Below are positions 40,875 through 49,391 of a stretch of DNA of 64,000 nucleotides, in pieces. This DNA comes from Neisseria flavescens. GTDB lineage: Bacteria; Pseudomonadota; Gammaproteobacteria; Burkholderiales; Neisseriaceae. How positions within the stretch are numbered: the first letter of the stretch is position 1; every line of letters begins with the position of its first letter. The stretch lies in NCBI RefSeq assembly GCF_005221285.1, contig NZ_CP039886.1, positions 1,922,001 to 1,986,000 of the forward strand. The letters run 5' to 3'. The position numbers were made by a program, and so were the translations under genes. Under the pieces are notes generated by a model. It was not told the DNA's origin, did not search any database, and saw only the letters and a list, made by a program, of their open reading frames with translations.

Positions 40875-41237
40875 ATGGCTCGTATTGCAGGGGTAAATAT
40901 CCCTAATAATGCCCATATCGTAATTGGCCTTCAGGCTATTTATGGTATTGGTGCGACTCGTGCTAAATTGATTTGTGAGGCAGCAAATATTGCTCCTACT
41001 ACTAAAGCAAAAGATTTGGACGAGGATCAATTAGACGCTTTGCGTGAGCAAGTTGCTAAATATGAAGTTGAAGGCGATTTGCGTCGTGAAGTAACGATGA
41101 GCATTAAACGACTGATGGATATGGGTTGCTATCGTGGCTTCCGTCATCGTCGTGGCTTGCCTTGTCGTGGTCAACGCACTCGCACAAATGCCCGTACCCG
41201 TAAAGGTCCGCGCAAAGCGATTGCCGGTAAGAAATAA
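40875..41237 (+). CDS. rpsM: 30S ribosomal protein S13
   Basis: A head protein at the intersubunit bridge, 120 residues. Starts MARIAGVNIPNNAHIVIGLQ; C-terminal GLPCRGQRTRTNARTRKGPR is conserved. First gene of the alpha operon. Confidence 0.97.
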   Translation: MARIAGVNIPNNAHIVIGLQAIYGIGATRAKLICEAANIAPTTKAKDLDEDQLDALREQVAKYEVEGDLRREVTMSIKRLMDMGCYRGFRHRRGLPCRGQRTRTNARTRKGPRKAIAGKK

Positions 41238-41256
41238 ATTTTAAGGAATTTGATTA

Positions 41257-41652
41257 ATGGCTAAAGCAAACACAGCTTCGCGTGTACGTAAAAAAGTACG
41301 TAAAACCGTAAGCGAAGGTATTGTGCACGTTCATGCATCTTTCAACAATACCATCATTACAATCACTGACCGTCAAGGCAATGCATTGTCTTGGGCTACC
41401 TCTGGCGGCGCTGGTTTTAAAGGTTCTCGTAAAAGTACACCATTTGCAGCACAAGTTGCAGCAGAAGCAGCTGGTAAAGTTGCCCAAGAGTATGGCGTTA
41501 AAAATTTAGAAGTCCGCATTAAAGGCCCTGGCCCTGGTCGCGAATCTTCTGTACGTGCTTTAAACGCTCTTGGTTTCAAGATTACCAGCATTACTGACGT
41601 TACCCCGTTGCCTCATAACGGTTGCCGTCCGCCTAAAAAACGTCGTATTTAA
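41257..41652 (+). CDS. rpsK: 30S ribosomal protein S11
   Basis: A platform protein, 131 residues. Conserved [38 protein letters not shown] and [16 protein letters not shown]. Confidence 0.97.
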
Positions 41653-41671
41653 TATTGGAGTGATTTAAAAC

Positions 41672-42292
41672 ATGGCACGTTATATTGGCCCTAAATGTAA
41701 ATTAGCACGTCGCGAAGGTACGGATCTGTTTTTGAAGAGTGCACGTCGCTCTTTGGATTCCAAATGTAAAATGGATTCTGCACCTGGTCAACACGGTGCG
41801 AAAAAACCACGTTTGTCAGACTACGGTTTGCAATTGCGTGAAAAACAAAAAATCCGTCGTATTTATGGCGTATTAGAGCGTCAATTCCGTCGTTACTTCG
41901 CGGAAGCAGCTCGTCGTAAAGGCTCTACCGGTGAATTGCTGTTGCAATTGCTGGAGTCTCGTTTGGACAATGTCGTTTATCGTATGGGTTTCGGATCTAC
42001 TCGCGCCGAAGCACGTCAATTGGTTTCTCACAAAGCTATCGTCGTAAACGGTCAAGTTGTTAATATCCCTTCTTTCCAAGTTAAAGCAGGTGATGTTGTA
42101 GCTGTTCGTGAAAAAGCTAAGAAACAAGTACGTATCCAAGAAGCATTGAGCCTGGCTACTCAAATTGGCTTGCCAAGCTGGGTATCTGTTGATGCCGACA
42201 AATTGGAAGGCGTATTCAAAAATATGCCGGATCGCTCAGAATTGTCTGGCGATATTAATGAACAGCTGGTGGTAGAGTTCTACTCTAAATAA
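41672..42292 (+). CDS. rpsD: 30S ribosomal protein S4
   Basis: A primary 16S rRNA binder and likely alpha operon repressor, 206 residues. Starts MARYIGPKCKLARREGTDLF; S4 RNA-binding domain seen as LESRLDNVVYRMGFGSTRAE then ARQLVSHKAIVVNG. Confidence 0.97.
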   Translation: MARYIGPKCKLARREGTDLFLKSARRSLDSKCKMDSAPGQHGAKKPRLSDYGLQLREKQKIRRIYGVLERQFRRYFAEAARRKGSTGELLLQLLESRLDNVVYRMGFGSTRAEARQLVSHKAIVVNGQVVNIPSFQVKAGDVVAVREKAKKQVRIQEALSLATQIGLPSWVSVDADKLEGVFKNMPDRSELSGDINEQLVVEFYSK

Positions 42293-42317
42293 TGCTAGCT
42301 CAATGAGGGACAGTTAA

Positions 42318-43304
42318 ATGCAAAATAGCACAACCGAATTTTTGAAACCTCGTCAAATCGATGTAGATACTTTGTCTTCCACTCGGGCCAAGGTGTCTAT
42401 GCAGCCATTTGAACGTGGTTTTGGTCATACTTTAGGTAATGCTTTGCGTCGTATCTTACTGTCATCCATGAATGGCTTTGCCCCAACTGAAGTAGTTATT
42501 TCCGGCGTATTGCACGAATACTCTACTATTGATGGTGTTCAAGAGGATGTTGTTGACGTTCTCTTGAACATTAAAGGTATCGTATTCAAGCTTCACGGTC
42601 GTAACCAGGTTCAGTTGACTTTGAAAAAAACAGGTGCCGGTGCTGTTGTAGCCGGTGATATTGATTTGCCACACGATGTGGAAATCATCAATCCTGAACA
42701 TGTTATTTGCCACTTGTCCGACAATGGTCAAATCGACATGGAAATTAAAGTAGAGCAAGGTCGTGGTTATCAATCTGTTTCAGGCCGTCGCGTATTGCGT
42801 GATGATAACAAACAGATTGGTGCGATTCAGTTGGATGCGAGCTTTTCGCCCATCAGTCGTGTTAGCTTTGAAGTTGAACCTGCACGCGTAGAGCAACGCA
42901 CGGATTTGGATAAATTGGTTTTGGATATTGAAACCAATGGTTCTATTGATCCAGAAGAAGCTGTACGTAGTGCCGCACGTATCTTAATTGACCAAATGTC
43001 TATTTTTGCAGATCTGCAAGGTACTCCGGTTGAAGAGGTTGAAGAAAAAGCGCCTCCTATCGATCCTATCTTGCTGCGTCCTGTAGATGATTTGGAATTA
43101 ACCGTACGTTCAGCTAATTGTCTGAAAGCTGAAGATATTTACTATATTGGCGATTTGATTCAACGTACTGAAACCGAGCTTCTCAAGACCCCTAATTTGG
43201 GTCGTAAATCTTTGAATGAGATCAAAGAAGTGTTGGCCTCTAAAGGTCTGACATTAGGTTCCAAATTAGAAGCTTGGCCGCCTGTAGGCTTAGAAAAGCC
43301 GTAA
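42318..43304 (+). CDS. rpoA: RNA polymerase subunit alpha
   Basis: 328 residues. The N-terminal domain for dimerisation and assembly has EPFERGFGHTLGNALRRILL-like sequence (QPFERGFGHTLGNALRRILL). A linker around 230-245 is followed by the C-terminal domain that contacts UP elements and activators (LELTVRSANCLKAEDIYYIG, LLKTPNLGRKSLNEIKEVL). Usual place between rpsD and rplQ. Confidence 0.97.
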   Translation: MQNSTTEFLKPRQIDVDTLSSTRAKVSMQPFERGFGHTLGNALRRILLSSMNGFAPTEVVISGVLHEYSTIDGVQEDVVDVLLNIKGIVFKLHGRNQVQLTLKKTGAGAVVAGDIDLPHDVEIINPEHVICHLSDNGQIDMEIKVEQGRGYQSVSGRRVLRDDNKQIGAIQLDASFSPISRVSFEVEPARVEQRTDLDKLVLDIETNGSIDPEEAVRSAARILIDQMSIFADLQGTPVEEVEEKAPPIDPILLRPVDDLELTVRSANCLKAEDIYYIGDLIQRTETELLKTPNLGRKSLNEIKEVLASKGLTLGSKLEAWPPVGLEKP

Positions 43305-43328
43305 GTTTGAAGATTAAAGGATAATGAC

Positions 43329-43703
43329 ATGCGTCATCGTAATGGCAACCGCAAATTAAACCGTACTAGCAGCCACCGTGCTGCGATGCTGCGCAATATG
43401 GCGAATTCCTTGTTGACTCACGAAACCATCGTGACAACTTTGCCTAAAGCAAAAGAATTGCGCCGCGTAGTTGAGCCCTTGATTACCTTGGGTAAAAAAC
43501 CTTCTTTGGCAAACCGTCGTTTGGCTTTTGACCGCACTCGCGATCGTGATGTTGTAGTTAAATTGTTTGACGAATTGGGCTCACGCTTTGCTGCTCGTAA
43601 CGGCGGCTATGTTCGTGTACTGAAATACGGTTTCCGTAAAGGCGACAATGCTCCTTTGGCATTGGTTGAATTGGTTGATAAAGCAGCTGATTCTGCTGAA
43701 TAA
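43329..43703 (+). CDS. rplQ: 50S ribosomal protein L17
   Basis: 124 residues at the tunnel exit. Starts MRHRNGNRKLNRTSSHRAAM; conserved LLTHETIVTTLPKAKELRRV. Last gene of the ribosomal run, followed by a terminator. Confidence 0.97.
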   Translation: MRHRNGNRKLNRTSSHRAAMLRNMANSLLTHETIVTTLPKAKELRRVVEPLITLGKKPSLANRRLAFDRTRDRDVVVKLFDELGSRFAARNGGYVRVLKYGFRKGDNAPLALVELVDKAADSAE

Positions 43704-43716
43704 GCAAATTAATATG

Positions 43717-43750
43717 AAAGCACTGCCTTTTCTCAGGTAGTGCTTTTTTA
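43717..43750 (+). terminator. Terminator after rplQ
   Basis: AAAGCACTGCCT (43717-43728) pairs with AGGTAGTGCTTT with one G-U pair, followed by a T-run. Ends the alpha operon. Confidence 0.9.
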
Positions 43751-43857
43751 TTTGGATGATTCCTTTCTTATTTCATAATTTACAATGCATCAATTGTAAA
43801 CCACTATTTTGTAAGTATTTCTTATTTTCTATTACTCGGGAAAATGGCTGGGAATAG

Positions 43858-43958
43858 TAATGGAGACCTTTGCAAAATTCCTTTTTCCCCGACAGCCGAA
43901 AACCTGTGTTTGGGTTTCGGCTGTCGGGGAAAAAGGAATTTTGCAAAGGGCTCCATTA
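43858..43958. repeat. 101-bp near-perfect palindrome (MITE-like)
   Basis: Arms of 44 nt (43858-43901 and 43915-43958) match with one mismatch (GAGACC versus GAGCCC) around a 13-nt centre. The ends, TAATGGAGACCTTTGCAAAA, resemble termini I associate with neisserial IS5-type elements such as IS1106, but this is from memory. With no room for a transposase it looks like a miniature inverted-repeat element. As RNA it would form a very stable hairpin. Confidence 0.7.
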
Positions 43959-44018
43959 GTCTGCCCCTTAAGGCTTCTGCTTTAAGGGGCATCGTTTTGT
44001 CTAAATGGCAGGGATTAA

Positions 44019-44048
44019 AAAGGCCGTCTGAAATTTCAGACGGCCTTT
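44019..44048. terminator. Perfect AG-type DUS palindrome after the symporter gene
   Basis: A 30-bp perfect palindrome of two AG-type DUS, 5 bp from the stop codon of the minus-strand symporter, flanked by A and T runs. Bidirectional terminator. Confidence 0.85.
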
Positions 44049-44052
44049 GGTT

Positions 44053-45477
44053 TTACCAGATATCGGATTTGATTTTGCGTTTCAAGCCTGGGTGTTCAGA
44101 GAGTTTGAACTCTGGGTCTTTACCCATTTTCAGCTTGGCTGTGTAGTCTTTCAACAGCAGGAAGGCAAGTGGGGACAGGAACAGGATGGCGACGAGGTTA
44201 ATCCATGCCATGATGCCCATGGCCATGTCCGCCATATCCCATACCAAAGGCACATTGGCAACCGCGCCGAAATAGACCCACGCCAAAACCAGCATACGGA
44301 AGACGGCGGTAACCAGCCAATGGCTCTTGATGAATTGGACGTTGGACTCGGCATAGGCATAGTTGCCGATAACGGTGGAAAAGGCAAACATAAACAGGAT
44401 GACGGCAAGGAAGCCTGCGCCCCATTGGCCCACTTGGCTGACAATCACCGCCTGCGTCAATGCCGCGCCGCTCAAATCGCCATAAGGCTGTTGGTAAATC
44501 AAGATGATAAAGGCGGTGCAAGAACAAACGATGATGGTATCGACAAACACGCCCAGCATTTGAATCATACCTTGGGAAACAGGGTGTTTCACTTCGGCTG
44601 CTGCTGCGGCGTTCGGTGCGGAACCCATACCCGCCTCGTTGGAATACAGGCCGCGTTTGATGCCCATCATCATCGTTTGCGAAATCAGACCGCCGAGGAA
44701 ACCGCCGCCCGCCGCTTCGACATTAAACGCGTTGCCGAAAATCTGACCGAACACGTCCGGAATCATCGGAAGATTGGTCAAAATGATGAAAAGCGCGATA
44801 AAGAGGTACAAAACCGCCATTAAAGGCACGACGATTTCCGCCGCTTTAGATACGCGCCTGATGCCGCCGAAGATAATCGGCGCGGTTAAAATCACCAGGG
44901 CAACGCCGACATAATGAGGCTCCCAACCCCACGCCGCTTTGACGGTATCGGCGATGGTATTGGTCTGTACGGCTTCAAATACAAAGCCGAAACAGAAAAT
45001 CAGGCTCAGGGCGAACAAAACGCCCAGCCATTTTTGTCCCAGGCCTTGAGTGATGTAGTAGGCAGGGCCGCCTCGGAAGTGGTGGTTGTCGTAGTCCCGG
45101 ACTTTAAAGAGTTGAGCCAGCGAGGATTCGACAAACGCAGAACTCATGCCGATTAAGGCGGTTATCCACATCCAGAACACTGCGCCCGGCCCGCCGAGTT
45201 TGATGGCAATCGCCACGCCGGCGATGTTGCCCACGCCTACGCGGCTGGCCAAGCCGGTAACGAATGCTTGGAACGGTGTGATCCCGTGCGGATCATCACC
45301 TTGTTTGCGGCCGCTCAGCATTTCTTTGATACTGCGACCGAAGAGGCGGAATTGTACAAAACCGGTAGTAACGGTGAAAAATAGGCCTGCGCCTAAAAGC
45401 ATATATACCAACCCCGACCACATTGGGTCGTTGATGGCATTTATCCAGCCGTGAAGCTGTTCGAAAAATTGATCCAT
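44053..45477 (-). CDS. Sodium:alanine symporter family protein (AGCS)
   Basis: An inner-membrane Na+-coupled importer for alanine or glycine, 474 residues with about ten to eleven hydrophobic helices. Family signatures are GVGNIAGVAIAIKLGGPGAV (substrate and Na+ site), FWMWITALIGMSSAFVESSL, and GLYSNEAGMGSAPNAAAAAE. Start ATG 45477 (MDQFFEQLHGWINAINDPMW). It stands alone between two DUS terminators. A second, clearly different family member is at 59674-61065 next to dadA, so the two copies probably differ in substrate or regulation. Confidence 0.92.
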   Translation of the reverse strand: MDQFFEQLHGWINAINDPMWSGLVYMLLGAGLFFTVTTGFVQFRLFGRSIKEMLSGRKQGDDPHGITPFQAFVTGLASRVGVGNIAGVAIAIKLGGPGAVFWMWITALIGMSSAFVESSLAQLFKVRDYDNHHFRGGPAYYITQGLGQKWLGVLFALSLIFCFGFVFEAVQTNTIADTVKAAWGWEPHYVGVALVILTAPIIFGGIRRVSKAAEIVVPLMAVLYLFIALFIILTNLPMIPDVFGQIFGNAFNVEAAGGGFLGGLISQTMMMGIKRGLYSNEAGMGSAPNAAAAAEVKHPVSQGMIQMLGVFVDTIIVCSCTAFIILIYQQPYGDLSGAALTQAVIVSQVGQWGAGFLAVILFMFAFSTVIGNYAYAESNVQFIKSHWLVTAVFRMLVLAWVYFGAVANVPLVWDMADMAMGIMAWINLVAILFLSPLAFLLLKDYTAKLKMGKDPEFKLSEHPGLKRKIKSDIW

Positions 45478-45680
45478 ACAAACCTTTCAGAGTTTCTGCA
45501 TTTTCAGACGGCCTGTGTGTGGAGGCTGTCTGTAACTGGATGTATTCTAGCAGACTGTCAACAAACTGAAAAACGTTTACATATTCTTTTTTATATTATC
45601 TTTTTGATTATCATGTGATTTTATTATTATGGTGTAAAGGATTTATCGATTTTAATTTTTCCGTTTTACATATTTGAACA

Positions 45681-45724
45681 AAAAGGCCGTCTGAAAACAG
45701 AGTCTTGTTTTCAGACGGCCTTTT
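45681..45724. terminator. DUS terminator between lysS and the symporter gene
   Basis: An 18-bp stem (45681-45698 with 45707-45724) built from two AG-type DUS with an 8-nt loop and T-runs on both strands. It ends lysS on the minus strand. Confidence 0.88.
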
Positions 45725-45741
45725 TTTATTATCTGCCTACC

Positions 45742-47253
45742 TTATTCGGGACGCATTTGCGGGAACAGGATCACGTCGCGGATGGTTTGCGAATCGGTCA
45801 GCAGCATCACCAGGCGGTCGATACCAATGCCACAGCCGCCGGTCGGTGGCAGGCCGAATTCCATCGCGCGGATGTAGTCAGCATCATAGTGCATCGCTTC
45901 GTCGTCGCCCGCGTCTTTTTGCGCCACTTGCGCTTTGAAGCGTTCGGCCTGGTCTTCCGGATCGTTCAACTCGGAATAGCCGTTTGCCAGCTCGCGCCCG
46001 ACAACGAAAAGCTCGAAGCGTTCGGTCAAGCCCGGTTTGCTGTCGGATGCGCGTGCCAACGGAGAAACTTCGACCGGGTAATCGACGATGAAGGTCGGAT
46101 TCCACAGCTTGCCCTCGGCGCAACCTTCAAACAGGGCAAGTTGCAGGCTGCCGATGCCCGGAGACGGCGGCAGGCTTTCGCCGTGTTTGACGATTTCTTT
46201 TTTCAGCCATTCCGCATCGTTCAACTGCTCGTCGGTGTAGTGCGGATTGTATTTTTTGATGGCTTCGAGGATGGTCAGACGCTCAAACGGGCTTTCCAAA
46301 TCGACTTCTTTGCCGTTGTAAGTGATGTTTGCCGTACCGTTTACTGTGCGCGATGCGTTTCTGATGATGTCTTCCGCCATCTGCATCATACGTTCGTAGT
46401 CGGAGAAGGCTTCGTAAAATTCAATCATCGTAAATTCGGGGTTGTGGCGCACGGACATGCCTTCGTTGCGGAAGCTGCGGTTGATTTCAAACACGCGTTC
46501 CAAGCCGCCGACAACCAGGCGTTTCAGATACAGCTCGGGGGCGATGCGCAGGTAGAGCGGGATGTCCAAAGCGTTGTGGTGGGTTACGAAGGGTTTCGCC
46601 GTCGCGCCGCCGGGAATCGGGTGCATCATCGGGGTTTCGACTTCGAGATAATGCTCGCCCACCATAAAATTACGCACGGATTGGATGATTTGGCTGCGTT
46701 TGATAAAGGTATTGCGCGATTCTTCGTTGGCAATCAAATCAACATAGCGTTGGCGGTATTTGGTTTCCTGATCGCTCAAGCCTTTGTGTTTGTCCGGCAG
46801 AGGGCGCAGGGATTTGGACAGCAGGCGGATGTCGGACACGCGCACGGTCAATTCGCCGTGGTTGGTTTTGAACAAAGTACCTTCCGCGCCAACGATGTCG
46901 CCCAAGTCCCAGTGGTTGAAGTCGTCCAAAACTTCCTGACTTACGCCTTTGTTGTTCAGATAAAGCTGGATTTGACCGGTAACGTCTTGAATGGTGGCGA
47001 AGCTGGCTTTACCCATTTGACGTTTGAGCATCATGCGACCGGCAACTTTGACAGGAATGCCTTGCGGGTCGAGTTCTTCTTTGCTGATTTCACCGTATTG
47101 GGTATGCAGGTCGGCGGCAAAGCTGTCGCGTTTGAAGTCGTTGGGATAGGCGTTGCGCTGTTGGCGGATGTCGTGCAGTTTTTCGCGGCGCAGGGCGATG
47201 ATTTGGTTTTCGTCCAACTGCGGCTCGATTTGCGGATTGTTTTGTTCGCTCAT
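45742..47253 (-). CDS. lysS: Lysyl-tRNA synthetase (class II)
   Basis: Charges tRNA-Lys, 503 residues. An OB-fold anticodon-binding domain (VAGRMMLKRQMGKASFATIQ) precedes the class II core with motif 2 FRNEGMSVRHNPEFTMIEFY and motif 3 GCGIGIDRLVML near the C-terminus. Starts MSEQNNPQIEPQLDENQIIA at 47253. It is monocistronic, with DUS elements on both sides. tRNA-Lys(TTT) lies about 1.9 kb away on the same strand. Confidence 0.97.
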   Translation of the reverse strand: MSEQNNPQIEPQLDENQIIALRREKLHDIRQQRNAYPNDFKRDSFAADLHTQYGEISKEELDPQGIPVKVAGRMMLKRQMGKASFATIQDVTGQIQLYLNNKGVSQEVLDDFNHWDLGDIVGAEGTLFKTNHGELTVRVSDIRLLSKSLRPLPDKHKGLSDQETKYRQRYVDLIANEESRNTFIKRSQIIQSVRNFMVGEHYLEVETPMMHPIPGGATAKPFVTHHNALDIPLYLRIAPELYLKRLVVGGLERVFEINRSFRNEGMSVRHNPEFTMIEFYEAFSDYERMMQMAEDIIRNASRTVNGTANITYNGKEVDLESPFERLTILEAIKKYNPHYTDEQLNDAEWLKKEIVKHGESLPPSPGIGSLQLALFEGCAEGKLWNPTFIVDYPVEVSPLARASDSKPGLTERFELFVVGRELANGYSELNDPEDQAERFKAQVAQKDAGDDEAMHYDADYIRAMEFGLPPTGGCGIGIDRLVMLLTDSQTIRDVILFPQMRPE

Positions 47254-47363
47254 GGTGTTTTCCGGAAAAATGAGTCAGGCTGTCGGAGTTTTCAGACGGC
47301 CTGAATAAAGTGAAAAATTGGCTCTATTTTACGCGATGTCGGTGTTTTTTTCTATAAAGGCAG

Positions 47364-47406
47364 AAAGGCCGTCTGAAACCTGAAAAATCGGTTTCAGACG
47401 GCCTTT
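47364..47406. terminator. DUS terminator after aldA
   Basis: A 17-bp stem (47364-47380 with 47390-47406) of two AG-type DUS, followed by T-rich sequence on both strands. Ends aldA on the minus strand. Confidence 0.88.
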
Positions 47407-47432
47407 TGTTCCATGAGGGGCTGTATCGGCGG

Positions 47433-48875
47433 TTAGATATCGGTTTCCAAATAAACGACTTGGGTTTGCAGATATTCTTCCAAACCATGTTTGCCATCGG
47501 CGCCGCCGATACCTGATTTTTTCCAACCGGCATGGAAGCCCTGCATGGCTTCGAAGTTCTCGCGGTTGATGTAGGTTTCGCCGAAACGCAGGCGGCGGGT
47601 TACATAAAACGCTTCATTCAAATTGGTGGTATAGACGGAGCTGGTCAGGCCGAATTCGCTGTCGTTTGCCAAAGCGATGACTTGGTCGAGTGTGTCGAAA
47701 GTGGCAACCGGCAGGACGGGGCCGAAGGTTTCTTCCTTCATGATGTCCATACTGTTGTCGGTATCGGTCAGCAGGGTAGGCTCGAAGAAATAGCCGCGTC
47801 CTTCGGCTCGTTTGCCGCCGCAAACCAAGGTCGCGCCTTGTCTAACTGCGCGTTCGACTTTCTCGGCAACGGCTTTGACAGCACGCTCTTCAATCAACGG
47901 GCCCATTTCCAGCGCGCCTGCTTCGGCTTCGGCCGGGTTGCCGTAGCGTACGCCTTTCATGGCGGCGGTCATTTTTTCAATAAATGCGTCTTTCAGGCTG
48001 CTGTGGACATATACGCGTTCGGCGCAGTTACAGATTTGGCCGGTATTGCCCACGCGTGAAGCCAAGATGGATTTGATGGCCAGATCCAAGTCGGCATCTT
48101 TCAGAACGATGGCAGGGGCTTTGCCGCCGAGTTCCAATGAGACTTTGGTAATGTTGGTGGCGGCGGCTTCCATTACTTGGCGGCCTGCTTCTACAGAACC
48201 GGTCAGGCTGACCATATCGACTTGCGGATGTGATGCCAAGGCATTGCCGATTTCCGCACCCGGACCGTTCACAACGTTGAACACGCCTGCTGGCAGTCCG
48301 ACCGCATCGACGATTTCGGCGAAGATGTGGCAGTTGATCGGGGTTACGCTGCTGGGTTTGACGACGATGGTGTTGCCCGTTACCAAAGCGGGACCCATTT
48401 TGCGGGCAATCAGGAAGAAGGGGAAGTTCCACGGCAAAATGCCGGCGATTACGCCCAAAGGACGTTTGAACAATAAAATATTTTCGCGCGGGCGGTCGCT
48501 TTGGATGATTTCACCTTCATAACGGCGCGCCCATTCGGCTTGGTAGTCGAGATAATCGGCAGTGAACATGACTTCTATGCGTGCCAAATCTTTGGTTTTG
48601 CCGCCTTCGGCGACAATGGTGTCGGTCAGCTCGTCGGCGCGTTCGCGGATGCCTTGGGCAATTTTGCGCAGGTATGCGCCGCGTTCAACGGCAGGCAAAC
48701 GCTCCCATGCAGTTTGTGCATCTCTGGCCGAAGCAACGGCACGATCAACATCGGCTTTTCCGCCTTTAGGCTCACGTGCGATGACTTCTTCGGTTGCCGG
48801 ATTCAATACATCACGCCATGCGCCGTTAAAGTCGGTTTCAAAGCGGCCGTTAATATACATAGACAGTTGTTTCAT
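47433..48875 (-). CDS. aldA: Aldehyde dehydrogenase A (lactaldehyde/glycolaldehyde type)
   Basis: An NAD-dependent dehydrogenase that oxidises L-lactaldehyde or glycolaldehyde to the acid in E. coli. 480 residues from ATG 48875 (MKQLSMYINGRFETDFNGAW), with GGAGAAGG 7 nt upstream; the 22-residue extension upstream is rejected. Catalytic Cys is in NTGQICNCAERVYVHS, the general-base Glu in SLELGGKAP, and the C-terminus has FGETYINRENFEAMQGFHAG then KSGIGGADGKHGLEEYLQTQ, which closely follows E. coli AldA as I remember it. Monocistronic. Confidence 0.9.
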   Translation of the reverse strand: MKQLSMYINGRFETDFNGAWRDVLNPATEEVIAREPKGGKADVDRAVASARDAQTAWERLPAVERGAYLRKIAQGIRERADELTDTIVAEGGKTKDLARIEVMFTADYLDYQAEWARRYEGEIIQSDRPRENILLFKRPLGVIAGILPWNFPFFLIARKMGPALVTGNTIVVKPSSVTPINCHIFAEIVDAVGLPAGVFNVVNGPGAEIGNALASHPQVDMVSLTGSVEAGRQVMEAAATNITKVSLELGGKAPAIVLKDADLDLAIKSILASRVGNTGQICNCAERVYVHSSLKDAFIEKMTAAMKGVRYGNPAEAEAGALEMGPLIEERAVKAVAEKVERAVRQGATLVCGGKRAEGRGYFFEPTLLTDTDNSMDIMKEETFGPVLPVATFDTLDQVIALANDSEFGLTSSVYTTNLNEAFYVTRRLRFGETYINRENFEAMQGFHAGWKKSGIGGADGKHGLEEYLQTQVVYLETDI

Positions 48876-49099
48876 CAAACCTTCTCCTGTTGTTGTAGTT
48901 GGATGTAGTTTTAGTCTATGCCTAAATTGTCTGGCATACAAGAGGATTTAGCGTGGGTTGATGTTAGGTATTTGGAAGTTTTTAGAAAAAGATGATGGGT
49001 GAGGGAGTTGGGTTTGATTGATTTAAGAGGTTTGTGATGTTTTGAGTTACATCTATAACAGCATTGTGACAAGAAGAAAGGCTTGATGGAAAATATAAA

Positions 49100-49127
49100 A
49101 AAACCTGCTTTTTTTAAAGCAGGTTTT
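49100..49127. terminator. Terminator downstream of tRNA-Lys
   Basis: AAAACCTGCTTT (49100-49111) pairs with AAAGCAGGTTTT (49116-49127), with further A and T runs outside. It lies 6 bp past the 3' end of tRNA-Lys on the minus strand. Confidence 0.88.
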
Positions 49128-49133
49128 CATATT

Positions 49134-49209
49134 TGGTGGGTCGTGAGCGATTCGAACGCTCGACCAACGGATTAAAAGTCCGCTGCTCTACCGACTGAGC
49201 TAACGACCC
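49134..49209 (-). tRNA. tRNA-Lys(TTT)
   Basis: 76 nt on the minus strand. Acceptor GGGTCGT pairs with ACGACCC, D-arm AGCTCAGTCGGTAGAGC, anticodon loop CTTTTAA (TTT), T-loop CGTTCGAATCG and encoded CCA. Confidence 0.97.
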
Positions 49210-49333
49210 GATAAGCTGTGCATTATATGGAGCTTGTTTCTTTTCGTCAACTGTTTTTTTGAAATTTTTTTCAAAAAACGTAAACCGGCTGTTATTTGGC
49301 GTTAATTCTCCCTTTTTTGAGCGTTTATTATGT

Positions 49334-49380
49334 TATGATTTTTTGGTCTGTCAGTTTTGACAGATATTTTTTGGACCAAA
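49334..49380 (+). promoter_or_regulatory. Extended -10 promoter and 5' stem of the lipoprotein gene
   Basis: TATGAT (49334-49339) with TG one base upstream. The predicted start of transcription, around 49346, falls at the base of a 7-bp stem TCTGTCA/TGACAGA (49347-49353 with 49358-49364), followed by TATTTTTT. TTGGTC (49343-49348) can alternatively pair with GACCAA. It may protect the 5' end or attenuate. Confidence 0.45.
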
Positions 49381-49391
49381 GGATATACAAC

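Larger units (their letters stand above)
43704..44052. other. rplQ-symporter intergenic region
   Basis: 349 bp without a gene between convergent rplQ and the symporter gene. It holds four inverted repeats in a row: the rplQ terminator (43717-43749), a 101-bp palindrome (43858-43958), a 10-bp GC stem (43962-43971 with 43982-43991) and the perfect DUS palindrome 44019-44048. Confidence 0.85.
48876..49391. other. aldA-lipoprotein intergenic region with tRNA-Lys
   Basis: 516 bp without a protein gene. From left: about 220 bp with no recognised feature (promoter of aldA expected), a bidirectional hairpin (49100-49127), tRNA-Lys (49134-49209), and the leader of the Ala-rich lipoprotein with an extended -10 TGTTATGAT (49331-49339) and a stem at 49347-49364. 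Confidence 0.75.

Noticed and set aside
45757..47304. 515-codon plus-strand frame opposite lysS
   Set aside because: Antisense shadow of a well-supported gene. The composition (Phe, Val, Gln, Arg-rich) is typical of reverse-frame translation, and lysS motifs are complete on the other strand.
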